From contig NZ_AP014509.1 in assembly GCF_000828655.1 (NCBI RefSeq), positions 1,612,001-1,676,000 on the forward strand: DNA of 64,000 nucleotides. Reading direction: 5' to 3'. This DNA is from Thermotoga caldifontis AZM44c09 (GTDB lineage Bacteria; Thermotogota; Thermotogae; Thermotogales; DSM-5069). Of the stretch, positions 34,665 through 42,859 are shown piece by piece. The notes under the pieces were generated by a model. That model did no database searches. It was given only the letters and a program-made list of their open reading frames with translations, and was not told where the DNA came from. Made by a program: the position numbers and the translations under genes. Each line of letters starts with the position of its first letter. The stretch's first letter is position 1.

Positions 34665-35852
34665 ATGAAGAAGATGACCATCAGGGATGTCGATCTGAAT
34701 GGGAAAACTGTCATCATGAGAGTGGACTTCAACGTTCCAGTGGAGAACAACAAGGTCACAGATGATACCCGCATCGTGGCGGCGTTGCCCACCATAAAGT
34801 ACGCCGTGGAGCACAACGCCAAGGTCATACTGCTCTCACACCTCGGAAGGCCGAAGGGAGTCGATCCAAAGTACAGTTTGAAACCCGTTGCGGATCACCT
34901 GAAGCAGATCTCTGGCCTGAACGTCATCTTCGTGCCCCACGTTGTTGGAGAAGAAGTGAAGAAAGCTGTTCAAGAAGCTAAGCTCGGTGATGTCATCGTC
35001 CTGGAAAACACGAGATTCCATCCGGGAGAGGAGAAGAACGATCCGGAACTGGCGAAGGCCTGGGCCGAACTGGCCGACATCCACGTGAACGATGCCTTCG
35101 GCACGGCTCACAGGGCCCACGCATCGAACGTCGGAATTGCCTCGTTCATACCGAGCGTAGCGGGATTTTTGATGGAAAAGGAAATAGAATTCCTGAGCAA
35201 AGTGACTTACGAGCCTGATCATCCGTACGTGGTTGTCCTCGGCGGTGCGAAGGTGTCCGACAAGATAGGTGTCATCACCAACTTGATGAACAAGGCAGAC
35301 AAGATCCTCATAGGCGGGGCAATGATGTTCACGTTCCTCAAAGCTCAGGGCGTGAACGTTGGTTCTTCCTTAGTCGAGAACGACAAGCTCGATCTGGCCA
35401 AACAGATACTCGAACAGGCTGAGCAGAAAAAGGTCAAAGTGGTGCTGCCTGTAGATTGTGTCATCGCGCAGAAGATAGAGGCCGGAGTCGAAAAGAAGGT
35501 CGTCGACCTGAAGGACGGTATCCCAGAGGGCTGGATGGGTCTGGACATCGGACCGAAGACGGCTGAATTGTTCGAGAAAGAGCTCGCGGGTGCCAAGACC
35601 GTTGTCTGGAACGGACCCATGGGCGTCTTTGAAATAGATGACTTCGCGGAAGGCACCAGGAAGGTCGCCCTGGCGATCAGCAAGGTCAAGGGCACCACGG
35701 TGGTCGGTGGAGGAGACACGGCGGCAGCGGTCGCCAAGTTCAATCTAGAATCGGCCTACTCGCACGTTTCGACCGGTGGAGGAGCCTCTCTTGAGTTCCT
35801 GGAGGGTCGAGAGCTACCCGGCATAAAGAGCATCGCTGACAAAAAAAAATAG
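34665..35852 (+). CDS. pgk: Phosphoglycerate kinase (can be extended into TIM by frameshift)
   Basis: This 395-residue enzyme transfers phosphate from 1,3-bisphosphoglycerate to ADP. Typical segments are [81 protein letters not shown] and [11 protein letters not shown] near the C terminus, with [13 protein letters not shown]. The gene ends GAC AAA AAA AAA TAG. The A9 run just before the stop can let ribosomes or RNA polymerase slip by one base into the tpi frame, as reported for T. maritima PGK-TIM. The ribosome binding site is GAGGGGG. Confidence 0.97.
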   Translation: MKKMTIRDVDLNGKTVIMRVDFNVPVENNKVTDDTRIVAALPTIKYAVEHNAKVILLSHLGRPKGVDPKYSLKPVADHLKQISGLNVIFVPHVVGEEVKKAVQEAKLGDVIVLENTRFHPGEEKNDPELAKAWAELADIHVNDAFGTAHRAHASNVGIASFIPSVAGFLMEKEIEFLSKVTYEPDHPYVVVLGGAKVSDKIGVITNLMNKADKILIGGAMMFTFLKAQGVNVGSSLVENDKLDLAKQILEQAEQKKVKVVLPVDCVIAQKIEAGVEKKVVDLKDGIPEGWMGLDIGPKTAELFEKELAGAKTVVWNGPMGVFEIDDFAEGTRKVALAISKVKGTTVVGGGDTAAAVAKFNLESAYSHVSTGGGASLEFLEGRELPGIKSIADKKK

Positions 35853-35857
35853 ATAGG
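35841..35857 (+). other. A9 slippery run and linker for a -1 frameshift, PGK-TIM
   Basis: Nine A residues (35841-35849) precede the pgk TAG. In the -1 frame the reading continues through ATA GAT AGG straight into the tpi GTG with no stop. The tpi GTG has no well-placed ribosome binding site. A -1 slip (A AAA AAA type) or an extra/missing A by transcriptional slippage would both yield a continuous PGK-TIM chain. Confidence 0.8.
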
Positions 35858-36610
35858 GTGATCCTGGCCGGCAACTGGAAAATGCACAAGACTAACCAAG
35901 AAGCCAAGCTCTTCGTGAACCAGCTGGTCAACAAACTGGCGGGCAAACGTTTCAAAATAGTCGTTTGCCCGCCTTTCGTTTCCTTGGCCGATGTGGTTGA
36001 ACTCACGCGTGGAACCGGCATCTCTGTCGGTGCCCAGAACTGCCACTTCGAACGTAGTGGAGCGTTCACCGGCGAAGTTTCACCTGCGATGTTGAAGGCG
36101 ATCGGTGTTGAATTCGTGATCATCGGACATTCCGAACGTAGGAAATACTTCAACGAAACTGATGAAATGATAAACAAGAAACTGAAAGCGGCCATCAAAG
36201 AAGGTTTGAGGCCCATACTGTGTGTTGGTGAAACGAAGGAAGAACGCGAGAAAGGCCTGACCTTTTGCGTCGTTGAGATGCAGATCAGACAAGCACTTTA
36301 CGGTCTTTCGAGGCAGGAAGTTCAGAACCTCGTGATAGCCTATGAACCCGTGTGGGCCATCGGTACGGGCATCGTGGCCAAACCAGAGCAAGCCCAAGAG
36401 GCACATGCATTCATCAGAAAATTGCTCCGCGAACTGTACGACGAGGAGCTCGCGGAAAGCACACCGATTCTGTACGGTGGAAGCATAAAACCGGACAACT
36501 TCTTCGCGATCATGGCCCAGCCGGACGTGGATGGTGGTCTGGTGGGCGGTGCCAGCCTGGACGAACAGTTCGTTAAGCTTGCAGGGATCGTTCAGACGTT
36601 TGTAGAATGA
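35858..36610 (+). CDS. tpiA: Triosephosphate isomerase (free or as C-terminal part of PGK-TIM)
   Basis: This 250-residue TIM-barrel enzyme interconverts dihydroxyacetone phosphate and glyceraldehyde 3-phosphate. Catalytic landmarks are LAGNWKMHKTNQEAKLF (Asn and Lys), FVIIGHSERRKYFNET (His), VIAYEPVWAIGTGIVAKPEQ (Glu and the flexible loop) and ILYGGSIKPDNFF. Its frame is -1 to pgk and open from within pgk. No proper ribosome binding site precedes the GTG, so expression probably depends on frameshifting from pgk or on coupled re-initiation. The 3' end overlaps the convergent comB gene by 38 nt. Confidence 0.96.
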   Translation: MILAGNWKMHKTNQEAKLFVNQLVNKLAGKRFKIVVCPPFVSLADVVELTRGTGISVGAQNCHFERSGAFTGEVSPAMLKAIGVEFVIIGHSERRKYFNETDEMINKKLKAAIKEGLRPILCVGETKEEREKGLTFCVVEMQIRQALYGLSRQEVQNLVIAYEPVWAIGTGIVAKPEQAQEAHAFIRKLLRELYDEELAESTPILYGGSIKPDNFFAIMAQPDVDGGLVGGASLDEQFVKLAGIVQTFVE

Positions 36611-37268
36611 ACGACCTTCCATCGAAAGTCGGCACGACGGAATACAGATCGATCCGCGAGCAATACTCGACGTCCCTGAGAAATCCTTTTTCGATGAGTT
36701 CTCGACCATGCTGAGATCTACTGAGGGTTTCGAAAACTGAATCACTGCACCGCCAGACGGACTCGGCTATCAACGCTGAGTCCGTCTTTTCTGTTCCACC
36801 GCCCAGCGCCACGATCGCGCCCGCACAGAGCACATCTTCCAGCGCGATCTTTCCATTCTGACCGGAGCAAACGATCGTAACAGAATCGTACCTTTTCAGT
36901 TCATGCGCGATCGAGGAAAGGTTCAGAAAGCTCGCTGCATAGAGAATTTCACACTCAATCCTTCGAATCGCACGCGTGCCGTTGGTGGTCGACAGCACGA
37001 TCTTTTTTCCTTGAACCAAATCGCTCAAGTATTCGAATGGTGAATTTCCAAGATCGAAACCTCTCGGTTTCACGTTCCTCCTTTCTCCGCACACGAGCAC
37101 GTCTTTGCCCTTTTTCGCAAGCGCCTGTTTCAACGTCGGGACTGGTTCTACTGAAACTGCACCGTTCGCCAACGCCGTGACGATGACGCTCGTGGCTCTG
37201 AGCACATCGATCAGGACACAAACTCTTTCCCTTATCTTTTCTTCTGGCACGAAGACCACATCGATCAA
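36573..37268 (-). CDS. comB: ComB-like 2-phosphosulfolactate phosphatase
   Basis: This 231-residue protein matches the ComB family: ERVCVLIDVLRATSVIVTAL near the start, GFDLGNSPFEYL, KKIVLSTTNGTRAIRRIE and VTIVCSGQNGKIALEDVLCA. ComB is a Mg-dependent phosphatase of coenzyme M biosynthesis in methanogens, but homologues occur in many bacteria that do not make coenzyme M, where the substrate is unknown. It lies at the end of a long leftward run and overlaps the 3' end of tpi. Confidence 0.88.
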   Translation of the reverse strand: MIDVVFVPEEKIRERVCVLIDVLRATSVIVTALANGAVSVEPVPTLKQALAKKGKDVLVCGERRNVKPRGFDLGNSPFEYLSDLVQGKKIVLSTTNGTRAIRRIECEILYAASFLNLSSIAHELKRYDSVTIVCSGQNGKIALEDVLCAGAIVALGGGTEKTDSALIAESVWRCSDSVFETLSRSQHGRELIEKGFLRDVEYCSRIDLYSVVPTFDGRSFILQTSERSLQA

Positions 37269-37272
37269 GGAT

Positions 37273-37515
37273 TCATTTCACTCCCAGGAGTCTGTCTATC
37301 TTTTCCTTATCGAAGCCTATGACGATCTGGTTCCCTATCTCTATCACGGGCACAGCAGTTTGACCGGTCTTTTTGACGAGACGTTCCGCTGCGGCTGGAT
37401 CCTTCGAAACATCCAGCTCGGTGAATTTCAGTCCCAGCTGTCTGAAATAGTTCTTCGCCCTCGCACAGTATGGACAGGTGGGGGTAGTGTAGATGGTGAT
37501 CCTAACGTGCTGCAT
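37273..37515 (-). CDS. Small glutaredoxin/NrdH-like thiol redox protein
   Basis: This 80-residue thioredoxin-fold protein has a CPYC active site (YTTPTCPYCARAKNYFRQLG), the cis-Pro motif TAVPVIEIGNQIVIGF and a C-terminal DRLLG. It reduces disulfides, perhaps for ribonucleotide reductase or peroxide defence. GGAGGTG lies 6 nt before the ATG and includes the stop of the previous gene. The longer reading is a shadow of that gene. Confidence 0.92.
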   Translation of the reverse strand: MQHVRITIYTTPTCPYCARAKNYFRQLGLKFTELDVSKDPAAAERLVKKTGQTAVPVIEIGNQIVIGFDKEKIDRLLGVK

Positions 37516-37520
37516 CCGCT

Positions 37521-38210
37521 TCACCTCCTCATGTCCTCTTTGATGGCTTGTATAGTCTGAACATCGAGATAAAGCCGCTGAAACTTCTTGCCATCGACCG
37601 TTATCGTCAAGGGTTTTTCGAAAGATCCTTTCACCGAGTAGAATCTCAGCGCGTTCCTGCTGGCCTCGTAGATCAGTTTGTAAAACGCGGCCGCTGTCAA
37701 CGTTTTCTCGTTCTTGATTTCTTTCAACCACTGTCGAACCAGAACGTGATCGAAGATTTTGCCCTTCCTCACACTCAAACTCCTCAAGAAGTTCTCGAAA
37801 CTTTCGACTCCGTTGCCAAGTATGTATCTGGCGAGCTTCTTGATCTGCTGTGAATCAACGATGGCGTAGTATCTGAAACTCGAGGAAAATTCGACCATCG
37901 ATTCAGTGAAACTGAAAACTTCAAGTGGATTCTGAACGTCGAGCGATCTGTTGTTCAGTGGGTTGAACGCGTACTGTGGCAGCTCGATCACGTACAGCAT
38001 CTTCTTGGTGGTGTCAACGCGAATGAAATACGCCTTCTGTTGATCTTTAAGAATGAAGACATAATGCACTATAGGCGATGCGAACTCGGGAGAGCGCTTC
38101 AAACTGTTCAAAGAGAGAACGAACCAGAGACCGAAACCCGCCGCGGCGAAGATCAAGGCTAAGACAACCCAGAACAGACCCGTCTTTCTCTTTTTTATCG
38201 CCACGCTCAT
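37521..38210 (-). CDS. Single-pass membrane protein of unknown function (between yqeK and glutaredoxin)
   Basis: This 229-residue protein has a basic N terminus (SVAIKKRKTG), one membrane helix (LFWVVLALIFAAAGFGLWFV) and a ~190-residue extracytoplasmic domain. Segments such as QKAYFIRVDTTKKMLYVIEL and PQYAF vaguely recall the LytR/CpsA/Psr domain that often neighbours yqeK, but the conserved Arg/Asp residues of that family are not obvious. It may be a degenerate LCP-like protein. It overlaps yqeK by 4 nt. Confidence 0.7.
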   Translation of the reverse strand: MSVAIKKRKTGLFWVVLALIFAAAGFGLWFVLSLNSLKRSPEFASPIVHYVFILKDQQKAYFIRVDTTKKMLYVIELPQYAFNPLNNRSLDVQNPLEVFSFTESMVEFSSSFRYYAIVDSQQIKKLARYILGNGVESFENFLRSLSVRKGKIFDHVLVRQWLKEIKNEKTLTAAAFYKLIYEASRNALRFYSVKGSFEKPLTITVDGKKFQRLYLDVQTIQAIKEDMRR

Positions 38211-38824
38211 CCACCTCCAAGCTCGTCGTGATTGCTTTCAGTGAACGATCTGGGTCTTTTCTTACGCAACAACCAGTTCCACATTTCAACTGTTTCTGAA
38301 AGGAGAAGGTATTCCTTTTCCATCGCATAGCAGACCTTGCTTCTGAGAGTCTGAATCAAGGCTTCGTCTAAATCACGTTCTGCCAGTCTTCTCAAATGTT
38401 CAACGCCTTCGTACACCCGTGTTTCCTCCAAGGCGTCGGCGAGAAAAACGATCTTTCCAACTCCGTTCATTCCAGCCTTCCCACTGGTGTGAAAGGCAAC
38501 GGCATCGAGCACGTCCTGATCGTTGAACTTGAACCTTCTCTTGAGATACTCCGCCGCGATCTTTCCGTGTAAGAGAACCGGGTGCTCGAGTTCCATTTCA
38601 CTCGGCTCGATGCCGTAAGATCTTGCAATCCTCAACAGTTTGGTTGCTGGAACATCCCTGAAAGCATCGTGTGCCAAACAAGCAACGATTACTTTATCTT
38701 CGTCGATTCCATGTATCTTTGCAAGCTTTCTTGCGAATTCGCAACAGGAAAGCACGTGTCGTTTTCGCTTCGGGCCCGTCAAGATGTCGAGCATGTGTGT
38801 CAGCTCTTCGATTATGTGCCGCAC
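38207..38824 (-). CDS. yqeK: YqeK-like HD phosphohydrolase (diadenosine tetraphosphatase)
   Basis: This 205-residue HD protein has KRKRHVLSCCEFARKLAKIH, the HD site VIVACLAHDAFRDVPATKL, HPVLLHGKIAAEYLKRRF and AVAFHTSGKAGM with KIVFLADALEETR. YqeK enzymes cut Ap4A symmetrically to ADP. The GTG start follows the DUF503 gene after 3 nt. It normally sits near ribosome-silencing and nicotinate nucleotide genes; here it is between DUF503 and an unknown membrane protein gene. Confidence 0.9.
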   Translation of the reverse strand: MRHIIEELTHMLDILTGPKRKRHVLSCCEFARKLAKIHGIDEDKVIVACLAHDAFRDVPATKLLRIARSYGIEPSEMELEHPVLLHGKIAAEYLKRRFKFNDQDVLDAVAFHTSGKAGMNGVGKIVFLADALEETRVYEGVEHLRRLAERDLDEALIQTLRSKVCYAMEKEYLLLSETVEMWNWLLRKKRPRSFTESNHDELGGG

Positions 38825-38827
38825 TTC

Positions 38828-39109
38828 TCACCATCCTTCTCTCTCAAACTCGACGATTTCCAACCCGTAAGTTGATTCCAGAGCGTTACTTATCTGTTCC
38901 ACGGTACTGTCAACGACCTCCTTTGCGGAATTCACGACGGCAATCCCTATTTCGGCCCAGCCTTTCGAATCACACATCCCCACCTCAGAGATGGAGATGT
39001 TGTACTTGGTCCTCAATTCGTTGATCAGCTTTTTGATCAGACTACGCTTTTCTTTCAGACTGTTTATACCAAACAATCTCAGTTTGAAGCTCACGACAGC
39101 TACATGCAT
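38828..39109 (-). CDS. DUF503 family protein (YlxP-like)
   Basis: This 93-residue protein has the family pattern MHVAVVSFKLRLFGINSLKE, KRSLIKKLINELRTKYNISI and GWAEIGIAVVNSAKEVVDST. The fold is ferredoxin-like. YlxP-type proteins are often encoded near rbfA/truB/infB and are thought to act in ribosome maturation. Here the gene follows an EF-G paralogue in a leftward operon. Confidence 0.93.
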   Translation of the reverse strand: MHVAVVSFKLRLFGINSLKEKRSLIKKLINELRTKYNISISEVGMCDSKGWAEIGIAVVNSAKEVVDSTVEQISNALESTYGLEIVEFEREGW

Positions 39110-39124
39110 CGAACACTTCTCACC

Positions 39125-41185
39125 TCAAGCGTTCTGTTGTCCCTGTTTCCTTTCCTGAATGATCTTTTCTTGAATGTTCGGTGGGACCTCCTGATACCTC
39201 AGGAACTTCATGGTGAAATACCCTCGGCCGCTCGTGATACCAGACAACCTGCCAGAGAAGTCGAGCATCTCCGCCAGCGGTACTTCCGCCTTTATCTTGG
39301 ACATACCACGACCAGCGGGTTCCATGCCCTGAGGCCTTCCCCTTCGGCTCGTCACCTCACCCATGACGTCACCCGCGACTTCGTCTGGACAGAATATCTC
39401 CACTTCCATGATGGGTTCGAGTATGACGGGTCTGGCTTCTTCCATGCCTTTCCTGAAGGCCTGAATCGCTGCGATCTGGAATGCGATATCCGAAGAGTCG
39501 ACTTCGTGGTAGGACCCATCGAACAGTGTCACGCGGACATCGACCACAGGGTAACCCGCGAGAGAACCACGCTTCATGGCTTCGATGATACCTTTCTCCA
39601 CCGAAGGGATGAAGTTCTTCGGGATCGCACCTCCGAAGATCTTATCGACGAATTCGAAGCCCGCTCCGCGTGGGAGTGGCTCGAGCTCTATCTTCACGTG
39701 TCCGTACTGACCGTGACCACCCGTCTGCTTCTTGTGCTTGTACTCCGCTACAGCCTTTTTTGTTATGGTTTCCCTGTAGGCGATCTTGGGCTTGCCGACT
39801 TCCACTTCCACACCGAAAATGCTTTTCAGCTTTTCTATCATCACGTCCAGATGGATCGTTCCAAGACCTGAGACAACGGTTTCACCCGTTTCGGGATCGT
39901 ATTCCCATTTGAAGGTTGGATCGCTTTCGGCGAGCCTCGACAGGCCGTTGCTTATCTTGTCAATGTCGGTTTTGCTCTTCGGATTGACAGATCTTGAGAA
40001 CATGGGTTCCGGGAACTGAGGTGGAACGATCTTCAATTTTCTATCTTTATGAGTAATGGTTTCCCCCACGCTGCCCTCTTTCAATTTCGGCAACACCACG
40101 ATTTCCCCGCAGGACGCTTCCTCTATTTCCACCTGCTCTTTCCCGCGAGCGAAATACAGTTTGCTTATCCTATCGCTCGTTCCGCGGTTCACGTTCACGA
40201 AGTTGTCACCAGGTCTCACGGTTCCAGCTATGATCTTGATGTAGCTCACACGTCCGACGAACGGATCCGCAACGTTCTTGAATATGTAAGCGCAGAAAGG
40301 TTCGGTCTCACTGGGGGAAATTTCGATCTCTTCGCCACTTTCCAGTACAGCCCTTAATGGTTTCGTTTCTTTCGGACTCGCACCCAGTTCTACGATGGTG
40401 TCCAGCAGCAGATCGATTCCGATCCCTTTTTCTGCAGAACCGCAGAGTGCCGGTACAACGATCCCGGACTTGTAAGCTTTGACGAGGGCGTTCCTCAGTT
40501 CTTCCTCGCCGACTTCCTGACCTTCAAGGTACTTTTCCATCAACGCATCGTCGCTCTCCACGATGTCTTCCAGCAACTTGAGTCTGGCTTCCTCGACCTT
40601 CTTCTGCAATTCCGCAGGGATGCTCACAGGCTTCGCCTTACCATCCTCGTAGACGTACGCCCTCATGCCGACCAGATCCACCACGCCTTTGAAGCCGGAC
40701 TCGGAACCTATCGGTAAAACTAAGGGTACAACTTTACATTCGAACGCCGATTTCACCGATTCCAGGGCGTTCTCAAAGCTTGCTCTCTCTTTGTCCATCT
40801 GGTTCACAAAGACCATGATGGGCCTGGACATCTCCTGGGCCAGCTGCCACGTTCTTTCCGTTTGAATCTCCACACCGGCAACCGCGTTGATCACACTCAC
40901 AACGTTTTCACTCACAAAGACCGAGTTGATAACGTCAGCTATGAAATCGCCGAAGCCGGGTGTGTCGATCACGGTCAGAAGGTGATCCTTCCATGTGAAA
41001 GTGAACACGTGCGAGTTGATGCTCGAACCTTTCGATTCTTCTATCGGATCAGTGTCGACAAATCTGATCGAGATTCGATCGACCAGACCAGCCGTTTTCA
41101 AGATCGAACTCACCAAAAGGGACTTTCCTGATCCGTTATGACCAACCAGAACGAAGTTCCTCTTCTTCTCAGTAGCGATTGCCAT
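39125..41185 (-). CDS. EF-G-like GTPase (EF-G paralogue)
   Basis: This 686-residue translational GTPase has all five EF-G-type domains. G1 is GHNGSGKS (residues ~15-22), G3 VIDTPGFGDFIADV, G4 FVNQMDKE. Domain II (PFVGRVSYIKIIAGTVRPGD), domain III, domain IV (HKKQTGGHGQYGHVKIELEP) and domain V (GDVMGEVTSRRGRPQGMEPA) follow. The switch I element lacks the canonical RGIT: it reads EESKGSSINSHVF, placing it in the EF-G-2-like subfamily whose cellular role is unclear (recycling or stress translation). It is not the main fusA, which usually lies with tufA and rpsL. Confidence 0.93.
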   Translation of the reverse strand: MAIATEKKRNFVLVGHNGSGKSLLVSSILKTAGLVDRISIRFVDTDPIEESKGSSINSHVFTFTWKDHLLTVIDTPGFGDFIADVINSVFVSENVVSVINAVAGVEIQTERTWQLAQEMSRPIMVFVNQMDKERASFENALESVKSAFECKVVPLVLPIGSESGFKGVVDLVGMRAYVYEDGKAKPVSIPAELQKKVEEARLKLLEDIVESDDALMEKYLEGQEVGEEELRNALVKAYKSGIVVPALCGSAEKGIGIDLLLDTIVELGASPKETKPLRAVLESGEEIEISPSETEPFCAYIFKNVADPFVGRVSYIKIIAGTVRPGDNFVNVNRGTSDRISKLYFARGKEQVEIEEASCGEIVVLPKLKEGSVGETITHKDRKLKIVPPQFPEPMFSRSVNPKSKTDIDKISNGLSRLAESDPTFKWEYDPETGETVVSGLGTIHLDVMIEKLKSIFGVEVEVGKPKIAYRETITKKAVAEYKHKKQTGGHGQYGHVKIELEPLPRGAGFEFVDKIFGGAIPKNFIPSVEKGIIEAMKRGSLAGYPVVDVRVTLFDGSYHEVDSSDIAFQIAAIQAFRKGMEEARPVILEPIMEVEIFCPDEVAGDVMGEVTSRRGRPQGMEPAGRGMSKIKAEVPLAEMLDFSGRLSGITSGRGYFTMKFLRYQEVPPNIQEKIIQERKQGQQNA

Positions 41186-41212
41186 TTCTATACACCTCCA
41201 TCTCTTCTGTTT

Positions 41213-42859
41213 TCAATCAGATTTCTGAACCACCAGGAGCGAAACCGGAATGAGCCTCGTCCAACCAGTTGAGGTTCTACTCACGATCTTATCCTTGATG
41301 ACCATCACGGAGGAGCTCCCTCCGTCGAAGTTCATGGCCGAGTAGAAACCCTTGCTCATGCAGAAATCAACTAATTCATCGTAGTTGACACCCCCAGTAC
41401 CATTTTGATCACTTATGACCACGAGAACCGCTTTTCCGTCCTGCGTCGTAGCGATCAAGGTTCTGGTCGCACTGACCCTCGCAATGTTGCCGCCGTAACG
41501 GTTTTTCTCCTGGTTCCGATCCGGTATCGGAGCACCCTGATAGAGCAACAGAGGTCCCGCTTCGACCGCATGCTTTATTCTGTAAGGGAAGTTCGTGTTT
41601 ATGACGTACTCGACAGGATCACCAGGTCTCACTTCTTGCAAGTATTTTTCGTACTTGTTCGATATGGCGAGCACAAAACCCGCGTCGGGAGCCTTGGATG
41701 TCCAGCCCCTTGAGACAATTTTTCCTCTCTCGACGACGAAGTAAAGCATATCGTCCCTCTTCGGTATTGGAAGGCCGAATTCCTTCGTGAAAATGAGTAC
41801 CTCCCCGATCGCCACGGTGTTGATGCCTTTCACGATGAACAGAAGCTGTCCGATGCGCACGTTGATGTCGAAGTAAAATCTCTCTATGTGCACAGTTCCA
41901 GCGTAAGTGTAAACGAAGACGGGCCTGTCCCCGTAAGGTGCCTGCAGGATCTTGCCGTCAACGATCAAGAGGCCTATGGGCATCGCCGTGTTGGGATCGA
42001 AATAACTCGCATTGACACCGGCTATCGCGTTGTTCTTGATCACCATGGCATCCACGCTTTCCAGCGTACCGATACCGGAAGAACTGATCGCGGGCCTCAG
42101 TTCCACCACGGTTGGGTCTATCCACAGATAGTTCACCAAAACATCTTTGTTGCCGATCCGCTCGGTCGTCTGCTGCCAATAGACGCCGTTAGCGATCCAT
42201 TCCTTACCGAGCATCGGCATTCTCAGTTCAAAGGTGAGTGCACCCGGTTCGAACGCCGAAACCATAACAGGTTCCACATCAACACCGAGTTCGAGCTCTA
42301 CCTTCACGGATGTTGCTTCGGTCTGGATCTTCACCGGATCGACCGCGGTGGCAAAACTGATGCACGGTGATATCTCGACAACCAGCTTCCCTTTTGTCGT
42401 ACGTGTGGAAACCATCTGCTCCGAGACGAAGCCGACGAAGTTCAATCTGAGCCGGTTCTTTTCAAAATTTGCCGATCGGAGGATCGGTACGCTGTCTAAG
42501 AGTACCAGCTGACCCGATGGAGTCTTCTCCGCTCTCAATTTGAGAACCTGCTGAAGAACTTCCGTTTTGATGAAGACTTTTTTGTCAACGAACTTCGCCG
42601 AATCTTTGTACACGTCGAGGAAGTCCACCGTCACGTTTCCATCCTTCGTGAGCAACACGATTTTTTTCTCAAAGATGAGATAGGCGCGCCCAGAAACTTC
42701 GGAAAGTACGAACGTCAGTCCGAGCCTTTCCAGCTCCTTCGCATCGACGAAGCCGTTTGATTCCTCAAGTAAAACGAATTTTCCCTGCAGGCCAATGAGA
42801 ACCTGGCCTGCGAAACAACTCGTAAAGAGCAAAACGAGAATCAGAGGCAAATACCTCAT
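41213..42859 (-). CDS. Exported phosphodiester glycosidase (NAGPA/DUF2233) protein
   Basis: This 548-residue protein has a signal peptide (MRYLPLILVLLFTSCFAGQV). A beta-rich N-terminal half resembles copper-amine-oxidase-N/AMIN-like wall-binding domains (~25-230). The C-terminal NAGPA domain (~250-545) has AGVNASYFDPNTAMPIGLLI, AVEAGPLLLYQGAPI, ARVSATRTLIATTQDGKAVL and SAMNFDGGSSSVMVIKDKIV. NAGPA-type enzymes remove phosphodiester-linked sugars, and bacterial ones act on exopolysaccharide or wall polymers. The signal peptide contains TSCFAG; a lipobox is possible but weak. It overlaps the pyrimidine phosphorylase gene by 4 nt. Confidence 0.88.
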   Translation of the reverse strand: MRYLPLILVLLFTSCFAGQVLIGLQGKFVLLEESNGFVDAKELERLGLTFVLSEVSGRAYLIFEKKIVLLTKDGNVTVDFLDVYKDSAKFVDKKVFIKTEVLQQVLKLRAEKTPSGQLVLLDSVPILRSANFEKNRLRLNFVGFVSEQMVSTRTTKGKLVVEISPCISFATAVDPVKIQTEATSVKVELELGVDVEPVMVSAFEPGALTFELRMPMLGKEWIANGVYWQQTTERIGNKDVLVNYLWIDPTVVELRPAISSSGIGTLESVDAMVIKNNAIAGVNASYFDPNTAMPIGLLIVDGKILQAPYGDRPVFVYTYAGTVHIERFYFDINVRIGQLLFIVKGINTVAIGEVLIFTKEFGLPIPKRDDMLYFVVERGKIVSRGWTSKAPDAGFVLAISNKYEKYLQEVRPGDPVEYVINTNFPYRIKHAVEAGPLLLYQGAPIPDRNQEKNRYGGNIARVSATRTLIATTQDGKAVLVVISDQNGTGGVNYDELVDFCMSKGFYSAMNFDGGSSSVMVIKDKIVSRTSTGWTRLIPVSLLVVQKSD

